Shown piece after piece: positions 7,089-15,750 of a stretch of DNA of 26,092 bases. The stretch is from a virus. The notes below the pieces were generated by a model that saw only the letters and a program-made list of their open reading frames with translations, made no database searches and was not told the DNA's origin. The number at the start of each line of letters is the position of its first letter. The stretch's first letter is position 1. The stretch lies in the IMG/VR virus record IMGVR_UViG_3300030450_000679, positions 1 through 26,092 of that record. The stretch is one strand, 5' to 3'. The translations under genes and the position numbers were made by a program.

Positions 7089-7486
7089 ACCCTATTGATT
7101 TAATTGGCTTACCTTACCGTTTAGGTGCTGATCCATTAAAAGGGTATAAAGCGGCTGATTGTTTAACATTATCAAAAGCAGTTTTAAAGCATTACGGTAT
7201 TAAAAGTCCCTGTCCTACTAGAGATTGGTATAGACGATTAAAGAGGAATGATTATTCAATTTTTAGAGAACAATTAGAGTTATGGGGAATCAAGACAGAA
7301 CGTCCTAAGATAGGTACTGTTGGCCTATGTAAAGCGAGTACAGGTTATGGACTGGCAGTTTATTTTGAAAACGGATGGCTGAACATAACTTCATACGAAG
7401 GGTCGGCGGTGACATGGAGCCCCGAAGAGGCCTTGCAAGTCGAAGAATATTATTACCCTCGGAAGTCGAACTTTGTAATGTCTTAG
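7085..7486 (+). CDS. NlpC/P60-like tail-tip protein, catalytic His apparently missing
   Basis: 133 residues, ATGA overlap with the previous gene. The N-terminus LIGLPYRLGADPLKGYKAADC matches the start of NlpC/P60 cysteine peptidases ('GipYrwGG..p..G.DC'), with the putative nucleophile Cys26 (TGT at 7160-7162). Members at this position (lambda gpK) sit at the tail tip and can cut peptidoglycan during DNA entry. The usual second motif, His-x-Gly-(Ile/Leu), seems to correspond to GYGLAVYFENGW at residues 87-98, where Gly87 stands in the His position; there is no His after residue 36. The fold is likely kept, but activity is doubtful. The last 73-112 bases also code for the start of the J-like gene. 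Confidence 0.68.
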   Translation: MNPIDLIGLPYRLGADPLKGYKAADCLTLSKAVLKHYGIKSPCPTRDWYRRLKRNDYSIFREQLELWGIKTERPKIGTVGLCKASTGYGLAVYFENGWLNITSYEGSAVTWSPEEALQVEEYYYPRKSNFVMS

Positions 7487-10400
7487 GTTTATCAGAAGAG
7501 GAGTATTGGTTTTTTGTAGATAAGACAGCAAGTTATAACGGTCAACGATCAGAAGCTTATGATTTAGTACCTGATATTCAAGCGACTGGTTTAGAGGCTT
7601 GGGCAATTCAGTTAATTGTAGGAGTTGTATTTACGGTTGTCTCTTATTTGATGACACCCAAGCCAAAAGAACCTAAGACACCTCCTTCCTTCAGGACTGC
7701 GGATAAGACAGGTCAAAAAAGATTTTCTCCTCAATCTGGTTTTGATTCGGTACAAGAATTAGCAGAATTGGGAGAGACTATTCCGTTGATCTTTACAAGA
7801 AGGGAGGGAAATCATGGAGGGATACGTGTTAGTACCAAATTGATCTGGTCCCAAATGTTGAGTCATTGGTCTGGACAGCAGTTGAGGGGTTTATTTTTAA
7901 TTTGTCAAAGTGAACTTGAAAGTAACCCTGATTTTGCTGGTTATGCCATTGGTGATACAACTTTAGCGAATTATATGAATGCGAAATTAGCTATATACGG
8001 CAAGATTCAAGGAGGAAGGATTAAAGATGTAGACAAGTATCCTGAAGGTTCTTTATCAACAACTAATACTCCAATAGATGTCTTTTCAGTTTATTCAGAT
8101 TATCTCGTAGATTATTCTCCAGATATTGTTAGTGGAACTCGTACACCTTCTAGTCAATCTGAATTCGGAGCTTTTGCACCAATGCCGAATGGTATGAGGT
8201 TTATGGTTCCTTATGAATTGATTTTAAAGGGCGATGATGCATCCAAGCAAACCAAGAAGGATATTAATAAGAAGAGGAAAAAAGTAGAGACGTATTTCCC
8301 TCGATATGCTGGAACGACGTATGTTTACACGAAAGGTGGGGGTACTGCCTCCCGTCCTGATTTTGGTAGCCTCAGCATTACAGAAGGAGATAAAGTTGGA
8401 TACTTAGTACAGGGTGTGGACCCTGCAAAAGAGGAGAATTTTGATACAGAATTTAATCCCTGGGGGATGGATGATGTTAAATCTTCTATTGATTCAGAGA
8501 GAATCACAATAGATAATAATTTAGCGATAGGTGATTCTTATTTAATTGGGACTGCTCTGGGTGTTTGTAGAACGATTCATTATACAAAAGGGAGTAACAT
8601 TTGGGTTCCCGATGCAGGAATTGATATTGAAGCTAAGTTTGAAGTTACGGAAGGTTTGGGCACTATAACTGCTCCTGGGCTTACCTTCGATGAAGAAGGT
8701 AATGAGGTAAGAATGTCAAGGCAAACTTTTGGTCCTTCGGACGTTTATATTATTCAAAGAGCAGCATTAGGAACTGTTTCTAATAATACGAAGTGTGATA
8801 CAACAGAAATAGGGATTAAATCAACAGTATGGAAGCAAATTACTGGTTTCCCTAATGTTAATAGTCATCCTGGTCATGTTCGTTATGGAGAAGGTGGAAC
8901 CGTTAGGAATTATGAGAAAGATAATGGAAGCATATCATTAGGTCAGATATCAAAATATATTACTCGTTATAGTTTTTTCAGATTACAGGGTCGGATAGCA
9001 GGTGCGTATCCGATGGAAGAATGGAAATACATAGATGGGGGTATTCCTTTTGCCGTTAAAGGGAATACTCCTCAACCTCAATATAATTTTATTCGTATTA
9101 ATCATTCAAGTTCTTATCAATATGAATTTAGATTTGTACCTTATCCAGGTAATCGTATAAAAAGCAAGTTGTCTCCTACAAGTTTAGTTTCTATTCGACT
9201 ATTTCAAAAGGATGCTTTATCTGGGATTGAGAATAGTAATGATATATTTGATGTTTATTATTCTGGGAAATTATCTTATTTAGCTGGGAATTCTGCCAGT
9301 AATCCTGAGTGGTATTTAGGTGATATTCCTGAAGCTGATTTAGATCAATCTCGTGTAGTAGGTTTTGGTCAGAATCATAATGGTCCAGGTATTCCTACTG
9401 TTAAAGGATGGGCTCATGTGGCGACGAGAAAATTCAAAGAAGAGGAAGGTGACGGCCTTTCTAATTTGCCCAGTGATCCTTTTACTGGTGCTCCAAATCC
9501 TAACTACAAGCCAGACCCAATCATCAACGGAGTCACATGGAAATACGACAATACCTGGAGTAAAGGAACTTCAATAAAGACAAATTTTTATTGGAGTGGT
9601 GAGCTAAAAGGTACGTTGAATGTTTACAAGAGAAGCTCGAGAACGTCGTATGGAGTTATCTTTAATGTTGGAGCTTCTGGTCTTCCAGCAGAAACAGATT
9701 TGCAATGGCCTGAAGGGTATGTAGGTATTTCAGATAATGAGATATATTCTGTTGTTGGAGAAGATGGGAAACAGTATCGAATAGGAGGAGTGGTATCAAA
9801 GACTGATTATAAGGCTCCGGAAGAAGCGCATATAGCACAATATGAATGGGGTTATGTAGAAGAGGAACACAAGGAATCTTATAAAGATATCGCTACTACG
9901 GCAGTTAGTGGATCTGGGAGTGGTTTAACATTAGAAGTCAGGATTTACAAAGGAGACAAGAGGATAATCGGGTGGTTTGTGATGGATGGTGGAAGTGGGT
10001 ATCAGACAGGAGATGAGGTTGAATTTACCATGCCTGATCGTCCCGAAGAAGTAGTGAGAACTATGGTTTTAGCTGTTTCGGGTACGTTAGTTGAAGATCA
10101 ACCGTGGCCTGTTGGCAACAATCTAAATCCATATGATGCTATCTCTGACCATGTGTTATTTGATGCTGAACGTTCGAGTCACTTGGACGGTCCAGAGCAT
10201 CAAATTGTATATGTAAATGAGCAGCATAAAGCTTCTAATCTTCCTATTAATTATCCAGAACTATCATATGTTGGGTTATGCCTGAATAGTTCTAAAGAAT
10301 GGACTTCGTTTTCTCAATTTTCAGCGTATATAAAGAAAGGAATAAAGATAGAGAGATTAGTTAAGGATAAGGTAGATGTTACTATTTTAGGACGTGAAGT

Positions 10401-11433
10401 CTCTTTAATCCCTACTGAAGCAAGTAATTTATTTCCTGAGATTGCGTATGCATTATTAACAGATACTAGATTAGGTGCTGGCAAATTAATTGGAGTGAAT
10501 TCGGTTGATAGAGAACGGATGGAAATTGCAGCTAAGTTCTGCGAAGCTAATAAATTTTATTGGGACGGGGCAATTACAGAGCCACAGAATTTAAGGGAAT
10601 TTATATTCCAAATGGCCGGATATTGTCTTTTAGATTTTACTATTTTAGGAGGTAAATTCTCTTTAATCCCTTCTGTTCCTTATAAGACTGATTATACAAT
10701 CGACAGATCTGCTATATTTGGTGGTACAGGTAATTTAAGAATAAAAGCATTATTTACGGACGGTAATATTAAAAATCTAAAAGTAAGTTTTCTTCACCCT
10801 GAAGAAAGACAACTTTTTAAAGGACGTGCTGTGTATAGAAGTGAAACGGAGAATGGTTTCCCAGAAACAAAGGTAGTCGATTTAAGATTATCGACAGAGG
10901 GTTCAGATGAAGATCCTGTTGAGACATTTGATATGTCTTCTTTTTGCACGTCTTCTGAACATGCACTTGCTTTTTTACGTTATGCCCTTCGTGTTAGAGA
11001 ACGAGTTGATCATGGAATTGTTTTTGAAACAGCACCACAATTTGCGATGTCATTAGCACCTGGGGATTATTTTAGGCTTTATTCAGAAAGCACTCATACT
11101 AGTCGATTTGAAAATGGTTCTATTAGTTCTGATGGCACAGTGCAATCTATAGGGAAGTCGGTTATAACAGATGAAGCTATCTATTATTGGAATTCTGACT
11201 TAGAAGAGGTGAAAGAGACGACTTTAACGGTAGTAGATGGGAGAACTGATAAGGCTGAATTATTTAACAGTGTGTTTACGATAAAGAAACAAAATAGATC
11301 AGATCGTGTTTATAAAGTTGAATCATTAACTTATAGTGAGGATGGATTAATTGAAATTGCGGGTAGTCATACTCCTCTAACGGATATAGGATCATTAGCT
11401 ATTCTAGAATGGACGGAATCTGATTTTGTTTGA
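7414..11433 (+). CDS. Tail tip attachment protein, J-like central fibre/hub
   Basis: About 1339 residues from ATG 7414; an in-frame ATG at 7375 would add 13 residues and deepen the overlap with the previous gene. An AAGGG lies 11 bases before 7414. After an N-terminal domain (LPSEVELCNVLGLSEEEYWFFV) comes a hydrophobic segment AWAIQLIVGVVFTVVSYLM ending in TPKPKEPKTPPS, then FDSVQELAELGETIPLIFTRREG, a common opening of phage tip proteins. The last third carries the J signature: FPEIAYALLTDTRLGAGKLI, EAAKFCEANKFYWDG-type segment, FIFQMAGYCLLDF..GGKFSLIP, then a beta-rich VVDLRL/APGDYFRLY region. The protein probably ends the tail and contacts the receptor. The middle ~600 residues, beta-rich and aromatic, look unlike lambda J and may be specific receptor domains. 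The stop TGA overlaps the next ATG. Confidence 0.8.
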   Translation: MEPRRGLASRRILLPSEVELCNVLGLSEEEYWFFVDKTASYNGQRSEAYDLVPDIQATGLEAWAIQLIVGVVFTVVSYLMTPKPKEPKTPPSFRTADKTGQKRFSPQSGFDSVQELAELGETIPLIFTRREGNHGGIRVSTKLIWSQMLSHWSGQQLRGLFLICQSELESNPDFAGYAIGDTTLANYMNAKLAIYGKIQGGRIKDVDKYPEGSLSTTNTPIDVFSVYSDYLVDYSPDIVSGTRTPSSQSEFGAFAPMPNGMRFMVPYELILKGDDASKQTKKDINKKRKKVETYFPRYAGTTYVYTKGGGTASRPDFGSLSITEGDKVGYLVQGVDPAKEENFDTEFNPWGMDDVKSSIDSERITIDNNLAIGDSYLIGTALGVCRTIHYTKGSNIWVPDAGIDIEAKFEVTEGLGTITAPGLTFDEEGNEVRMSRQTFGPSDVYIIQRAALGTVSNNTKCDTTEIGIKSTVWKQITGFPNVNSHPGHVRYGEGGTVRNYEKDNGSISLGQISKYITRYSFFRLQGRIAGAYPMEEWKYIDGGIPFAVKGNTPQPQYNFIRINHSSSYQYEFRFVPYPGNRIKSKLSPTSLVSIRLFQKDALSGIENSNDIFDVYYSGKLSYLAGNSASNPEWYLGDIPEADLDQSRVVGFGQNHNGPGIPTVKGWAHVATRKFKEEEGDGLSNLPSDPFTGAPNPNYKPDPIINGVTWKYDNTWSKGTSIKTNFYWSGELKGTLNVYKRSSRTSYGVIFNVGASGLPAETDLQWPEGYVGISDNEIYSVVGEDGKQYRIGGVVSKTDYKAPEEAHIAQYEWGYVEEEHKESYKDIATTAVSGSGSGLTLEVRIYKGDKRIIGWFVMDGGSGYQTGDEVEFTMPDRPEEVVRTMVLAVSGTLVEDQPWPVGNNLNPYDAISDHVLFDAERSSHLDGPEHQIVYVNEQHKASNLPINYPELSYVGLCLNSSKEWTSFSQFSAYIKKGIKIERLVKDKVDVTILGREVSLIPTEASNLFPEIAYALLTDTRLGAGKLIGVNSVDRERMEIAAKFCEANKFYWDGAITEPQNLREFIFQMAGYCLLDFTILGGKFSLIPSVPYKTDYTIDRSAIFGGTGNLRIKALFTDGNIKNLKVSFLHPEERQLFKGRAVYRSETENGFPETKVVDLRLSTEGSDEDPVETFDMSSFCTSSEHALAFLRYALRVRERVDHGIVFETAPQFAMSLAPGDYFRLYSESTHTSRFENGSISSDGTVQSIGKSVITDEAIYYWNSDLEEVKETTLTVVDGRTDKAELFNSVFTIKKQNRSDRVYKVESLTYSEDGLIEIAGSHTPLTDIGSLAILEWTESDFV

Positions 11434-11840
11434 TGGCTGTAATTAACTTTCCTTCTACAGCACCTAGTAGCAGGTCTTTTGTCGCAGGGAGTTATCCTCA
11501 AACTATTTTTGAAGCTCAAAATGGTACGAAAAGTATTATTCGCTATGGGAATAAAGCGGTTAATGCACAATTATCTCTGGGTTTTACCAATGTAAGTGAT
11601 GATGTTGCTAGCGATATTCTTTCGAACTATTCCTCAGTAAATAGCAATTGGGATTATATTAGTTTTGGAGCTACAAATGGTTTGCAAGGTATAGAGGCTT
11701 CAATATTACGAACTCAAATAGCAAATGGTAATAGCAACAGTTTAAAATGGAGATACGATGGACCTCCACAAGTCGTTAGCGTACAACCAGGAATCAATAA
11801 TGTTTCCTGTAAATTTGTAGCTTGCTTCGATGGGGACTAG
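11433..11840 (+). CDS. Small minor tail protein, conserved cyanophage-type
   Basis: 135 residues from the ATG at 11433, which overlaps the upstream stop as TGATG; a TTG three bases earlier is less likely. The sequence has the pattern of a small structural protein: FPSTAPSSRSFVAGSYPQ, then NGTKSIIRYGNKAVNAQLSLGFTNV, a helix VASDILSNYSSVNSNWDYISF, and at the end LKWRYDGPPQVVSVQPGINNVS. I recall similar proteins next to tail genes of marine cyanophages, without a defined function. Its place between the tip protein and two tube-like proteins argues for a tail part. Confidence 0.6.
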   Translation: MAVINFPSTAPSSRSFVAGSYPQTIFEAQNGTKSIIRYGNKAVNAQLSLGFTNVSDDVASDILSNYSSVNSNWDYISFGATNGLQGIEASILRTQIANGNSNSLKWRYDGPPQVVSVQPGINNVSCKFVACFDGD

Positions 11841-11871
11841 AATAAAGCAAAGGTTTTTTTAATCAGGGAAA

Positions 11872-12291
11872 ATGTCTCAGTTTTACTCAGGGCAGGATGG
11901 GATTTTAAAAGTAGATGGCGAGACTGCTGGGAAGGTACGTTCTTGGTCTTTTACTGCTAGTCAATCTGTTCTTGAGACAACTTCTTTAGGAGATAAGAAT
12001 AGGACTTTAGAACCTGGAGTTAGGAGCTTAACAGGTAGTTGCAGCCTTTATTATTATAATGATGCTGCTAATGTTGTTAGTGATCTTCTAGGAAAAGTTA
12101 GTAGCTCAACTAGTAGTACGAGTATGACAACCGCATCGATGGAATTGAATATGACTAAAGGTGGAACGACAAAGAAGTTAGTTATGGATGTATTTATTAC
12201 AAGTTACGCAATGAATAATTCCCAAGGTGAGATTAGTGCTGCTGACGTTAGTTTTGAAGCTACAGGTGCGCCAACAACTCAATCAATGTAA
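11872..12291 (+). CDS. Tail tube-domain protein, second paralogue
   Basis: 139 residues. Opening with MSQFYSGQDGILKVDGE, it goes on to KVRSWSFTASQSVLETTSLGDKNRTLEPGVRSLTGSCSLYYY, which is the motif order of phage tail tube proteins: a W-S-F strand, an ETTSLGD turn, then a Gly-rich strand ending in aromatic residues. The C-terminal part (KLVMDVFITSYAMNNSQGEISAADVSFEATGAP) is the usual closing strand set. It resembles the tube part of the major tail protein at 2454 and the centre of the next gene. It may be a tip- or fibre-adaptor ring built on the tube fold. The next ATG follows its stop directly. Confidence 0.65.
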   Translation: MSQFYSGQDGILKVDGETAGKVRSWSFTASQSVLETTSLGDKNRTLEPGVRSLTGSCSLYYYNDAANVVSDLLGKVSSSTSSTSMTTASMELNMTKGGTTKKLVMDVFITSYAMNNSQGEISAADVSFEATGAPTTQSM

Positions 12292-13155
12292 ATGACTGTT
12301 TATTTTGGATCGACTGGTTATGTTGAGTTAAAGAGAAATGCATCTGATTCGTTTGAAACGAATTTAGATCCTGCTGATGTCAATACTACTAAGAAACGGT
12401 TCAGTGTTAATTTTGCGGCGGGTGCAATATTAACAGGAGATCAGATATCAATTGAAACGGTAGATGGTTCAACATTAGAACTTGTTCAAGGTCATACTCA
12501 TCCAGACGGAAGATGGTATGTATACATAGATGATATGGGTGGGATGAAATTATATGATTCTTTTGGACCATCATTAGCAGGAGAAACAGCACAAGCTCTG
12601 ACGCTTGTAACGCCTTCTTCTTCTAAACAGATCACGATAAGAGCTGGTTCTTCAAGATATAGAACCTTAGCAAAGGTTAAAGATTTTGAGTTAACAACTA
12701 CAAGAGAAAATATCAATATAAATGTTTTGGGTGAGGAATTTAAAAGGCAATATGAGAATGGATTAATTTCTGGTCAAGGGAATCTAAATTGTCTTTGGCA
12801 GCATCGATCTTTTCAGGGGGATACTATTAATATCCTTCAACCTGAATTCCCTGTTTATTTGTCGCAATTACTGGTTCGTGTAAAACAAGGTTCAGATTTT
12901 CAAGGTCGATTTTTTATTTACCATGAACCTTCTGTCAGTCAAAACAGTGTCTGGTACGAATGTGATTGTGTTGTCACTAATGTTGCTATTACCGTTCCAG
13001 CAGCAGGAGTAGTTGAATCAAGAATTGAATTTGTATCTAATGGAGATATTGCTTTGCGTAATGGAAGACCTCCAGCTTATTTACTTTTAGAAAATACAGA
13101 TAGGATATTGCAAGAGGATGGAGAAGGTATTCTACTTGAAGACCCAACCTCTTAG
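12292..13155 (+). CDS. Tail tube-fold structural protein, third paralogue
   Basis: 287 residues; ATG directly after the previous TAA. Residues ~36-120 form an insertion-like module (FAAGAILTGDQISIETVDGS, GRWYVYIDDMGGMKLYDSF). A tube-like core follows from about residue 127: LAKVKDFELTTTRENININVLGEEFKRQYENGLISGQGNLNCLW. The protein ends with a region ADNGRPPAYLLLENTDRILQEDG-like (actual start NGRPP), a 'LLLEN...LLEDP' end that I associate with phage tail or fibre-linked proteins. It precedes the two fibre genes and is probably a collar or adaptor at the tail tip. Function is inferred from pattern and place. Confidence 0.62.
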   Translation: MTVYFGSTGYVELKRNASDSFETNLDPADVNTTKKRFSVNFAAGAILTGDQISIETVDGSTLELVQGHTHPDGRWYVYIDDMGGMKLYDSFGPSLAGETAQALTLVTPSSSKQITIRAGSSRYRTLAKVKDFELTTTRENININVLGEEFKRQYENGLISGQGNLNCLWQHRSFQGDTINILQPEFPVYLSQLLVRVKQGSDFQGRFFIYHEPSVSQNSVWYECDCVVTNVAITVPAAGVVESRIEFVSNGDIALRNGRPPAYLLLENTDRILQEDGEGILLEDPTS

Positions 13156-13190
13156 AATGTCTTTAAAGGTTTTAATCATGCGAGGTAGCT

Positions 13191-15668
13191 GTGGCTGATC
13201 TACAAATTACGCAATTACCAAGTATTGCGTCAGGAAGTGTTGCAGCAACCGATCCAATAGCACTAGCGGATGTTAGTGCGAGTGAAACCAAAAAGGTCAC
13301 TGTTAAAGATTTAATTGCGAGAGGAGTTGCTGTTATTGATGCAGCAACGATTCCTGCTACGGCACTTAGTTATCCATTAACAGCCGGACAAATTGTTACA
13401 GCGACACTTGCTGACAACGCAGTCACAGCAGTAAAAATAACTGATGCAACTATTACTGGTGCGAAGTTAGCTAATGATACGGTCACAGCAACACAGATAG
13501 CTGCAAATGCTATTGGTTCAAGTGAATTAGCAGATAATTCAGTAGATACAGCAGCTATTGTTGATGCGAATATAACGACAGCAAAGCTTGCAGCTAATGC
13601 GGTTACAACAGCAAAGATTACGGACGCTAATGTTACTTATGCGAAGTTAAGTTTAAGTGATGGAGATATACCTGGAGCAAAGATTGCAACGGGTGGGATA
13701 ACAGCGACACAGATAGCAACTAATGCCGTTACTGCGACAGAATTAGCAGACAACGCTGTTGATACAGCAGCACTTGCAGCCAATGTGGTTACTGCTGCAA
13801 AGATTGCTAACGACACAATTACTGCTACACAAATAGCAACAAATGCGATTACCGCCTCTGAGTTAGCTGACAATGCGGTAGACACAGCAGCCATATCAGA
13901 TACAGCAGTAACTACAGCAAAGATTACTGATTTAAATATTACGACAGGGAAATTAGCTGCTGGTGCTGTTACAGACGCAAAGATTACTAATACAACAATT
14001 ACTTATGCGAAATTAAATCTGAGTGATGGTGATATCCCTGGTGCGAAAATTAATTCTGATTCAATTACTGCAACTCAAATAGCTGCTAATGCTATTACAG
14101 CAAGTGAGCTAGCAGATAATGCTGTAGATACTGCTGCTCTTGCTAATGTTTCTGTCACTGGAGCGAAGATAGCGAATGACACAATTACAGCGACACAAGT
14201 AGCTGCCAATGCAATTGGATCATCTGAATTGGCTGATAATGCTGTTGATGCTGGGGCAATAGCAAGTAATGCAGTAGTAACAGCAAAAATATTAGATTCA
14301 AATATAACAACAGCCAAGATCAGTAATTTAGCTGTAACAGCAGCTAAAATTGCTGATAATACTATTACAGCTACTCAAGTTGCAGCCAATGCAATAGGGT
14401 CTAGTGAACTTGCTGATAACGCAGTAGACACGGCGGCTATAGCAGATTCATCTGTCACGGATGCCAAAGTTGCCAGTGGTGTTTCGGGTTTAAAAATAAC
14501 TAATGGAACGATTACAGCAGCGAAGTTAGACACTTCTACTCTTGATCGTTCGTTAAATGTTTCTGGAAATAATTTAGGTATTAATAATGTTGTTTCTGGT
14601 GGAGCATCAGCACGTAATGGAATTACATATAACAACGAAGGCTTAATTACCTCGACTGCTGCCTTGGTTGCAAGTGATATTCCTGAAGCGACTACTACAG
14701 CAGTAGGAGGAGTATCAATTCCTTCAGCAGGGGGATTGTCTGTAACAGCTTTAGGTGCGTTGTCAATTACTAATGCAGTCACAGCAGGGACAACATCAGG
14801 GATAACCTTTAATGCTCATGGACAAATCACAGGAACAGTGGCTTTGGCTGGTGGAGACTTACCAATTGCAACGACGAGTGTTATAGGAGGAATCAAGGTG
14901 CCAACAGCTTCGGCACCTGTAACAGTTGATGGGAATGGGGTTTTATCTCTTGCCGATAGTGGAGTATCTAGTGGAACTTATGGCAAAGTTACTGTTTCAA
15001 GCAAAGGAATAGTTACAGCGGGAACGAATCTTGCTGTTTCTGATCTTCCAGGTTTACCTGCTTCAAAGATTACTAGTGGCACCTTTGGAAGTGCTTATAT
15101 TTCTGACAATGCAGTCACAATGGACAAGATCGACAGTAATGCGATCTCGTTTATTCAAGAAGCACAACCTGATATAACCAATCTTCCTACAGGTGTCTAT
15201 TGGTTACAAGAATCATCGGGGCAGCTACGAATATTCAATGGAAATAGCTGGTTCGCAGTTGGATTTGGACGATTAGCAGAAGAAAATCTCAGGTACGTTG
15301 GTACTTTCAATGGCACAAACGGTGTTATTGGAACGTTAACGACATTTGGTACGTCGGCAGGTTTAACAGCAGGAGTGGCATTGCCTGCTGGAACTGCTGC
15401 CTTGACTGGATGTTATGCAGTATGTACTACGGCGGGTAATGGGGTAGGAGTTGTAAGTGGCGTAAGTTTCACAGTAGGAGATTGGGCCATGTGTAATGGT
15501 CTTGTGGGATGGGTAAGGGTTGATATTAATGCTGGCGATGCTCCAACTATTGGATTAGATGGATTGAATGATGTGACTATTTCAAGTGCAGTTGCAGGAC
15601 AATTTTTAGAGTTACAAACAGGGGGAACTTGGAATAATGTCTCTGAAATTTCCGGTGGAACTTATTGA
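13191..15668 (+). CDS. Repeat-rich tail fibre protein
   Basis: 825 residues from GTG (GAGG at 13182-13185 gives a suitable ribosome site). The N-terminus MADLQITQLPSIASGSVAA...DLIARGV is a common phage fibre-attachment opening. Residues ~70-440 are an imperfect array with six copies of an ELADN(A/S)VD unit, alternating with ITATQIA.NAI and VT.AKI.D units, and two copies of a YAKL.LSDGDIPGAKI linker. This suggests a long trimeric shaft. From ~445 a Gly/Ala/Ser-rich beta region follows. The end contains WLQESSGQLRIFNGNSWF and an RYVGTFNGTNGVIG...VGDWAMCNGLVGWVRVD module seen in many phage fibres. Likely a side tail fibre. Long open frames on the opposite strand here are by-products of the repeats. 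Confidence 0.82.
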   Translation: MADLQITQLPSIASGSVAATDPIALADVSASETKKVTVKDLIARGVAVIDAATIPATALSYPLTAGQIVTATLADNAVTAVKITDATITGAKLANDTVTATQIAANAIGSSELADNSVDTAAIVDANITTAKLAANAVTTAKITDANVTYAKLSLSDGDIPGAKIATGGITATQIATNAVTATELADNAVDTAALAANVVTAAKIANDTITATQIATNAITASELADNAVDTAAISDTAVTTAKITDLNITTGKLAAGAVTDAKITNTTITYAKLNLSDGDIPGAKINSDSITATQIAANAITASELADNAVDTAALANVSVTGAKIANDTITATQVAANAIGSSELADNAVDAGAIASNAVVTAKILDSNITTAKISNLAVTAAKIADNTITATQVAANAIGSSELADNAVDTAAIADSSVTDAKVASGVSGLKITNGTITAAKLDTSTLDRSLNVSGNNLGINNVVSGGASARNGITYNNEGLITSTAALVASDIPEATTTAVGGVSIPSAGGLSVTALGALSITNAVTAGTTSGITFNAHGQITGTVALAGGDLPIATTSVIGGIKVPTASAPVTVDGNGVLSLADSGVSSGTYGKVTVSSKGIVTAGTNLAVSDLPGLPASKITSGTFGSAYISDNAVTMDKIDSNAISFIQEAQPDITNLPTGVYWLQESSGQLRIFNGNSWFAVGFGRLAEENLRYVGTFNGTNGVIGTLTTFGTSAGLTAGVALPAGTAALTGCYAVCTTAGNGVGVVSGVSFTVGDWAMCNGLVGWVRVDINAGDAPTIGLDGLNDVTISSAVAGQFLELQTGGTWNNVSEISGGTY
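13395..14535 (+). repeat. Array of coding repeats in the tail fibre
   Basis: The encoded units (ELADNAVDTAAI, ITATQIAANAI, VTTAKITD) recur about every 20-60 residues, and the SDGDIPGAKI linker occurs at about 13655-13690 and 14020-14055. The DNA of the copies differs at many third codon positions, so they are old or selected to diverge, not a recent expansion. Confidence 0.75.
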
Positions 15669-15705
15669 AGTACCTGAAAGAAGTCAAGTGAGCTAAACTC
15701 TAAGT

Positions 15706-15721
15706 ACCTATGGATATAGGT
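15706..15721 (+). other. Small hairpin between the two fibre genes
   Basis: ACCTAT (15706-15711) and ATAGGT (15716-15721) are exact reverse complements around GGAT. No T-run follows, so it is a poor terminator. An AAGTACCT octamer is present twice in this gap (15668 and 15702). The gap may hold a promoter or processing site for the second fibre; this cannot be decided by eye. Confidence 0.3.
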
Positions 15722-15750
15722 GTCCATCGCTTGTATAAGCACTAGAGATT

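Noticed and set aside
7391-7606. Minus-strand frame across the start of the tip protein
   Set aside because: Shadow of two plus-strand genes overlapping there.
13395-14535. Regular repeats considered as CRISPR or other DNA array
   Set aside because: Repeat lengths vary, copies differ at third codon positions, and the frame is open throughout; these are protein repeats.
13637-14782. Three long open frames on the minus strand within the repeat fibre
   Set aside because: They mirror the repetitive fibre sequence (runs of A, V and S in VSTALSANS-like patterns), have no ribosome sites and lie entirely inside a clear plus-strand gene.
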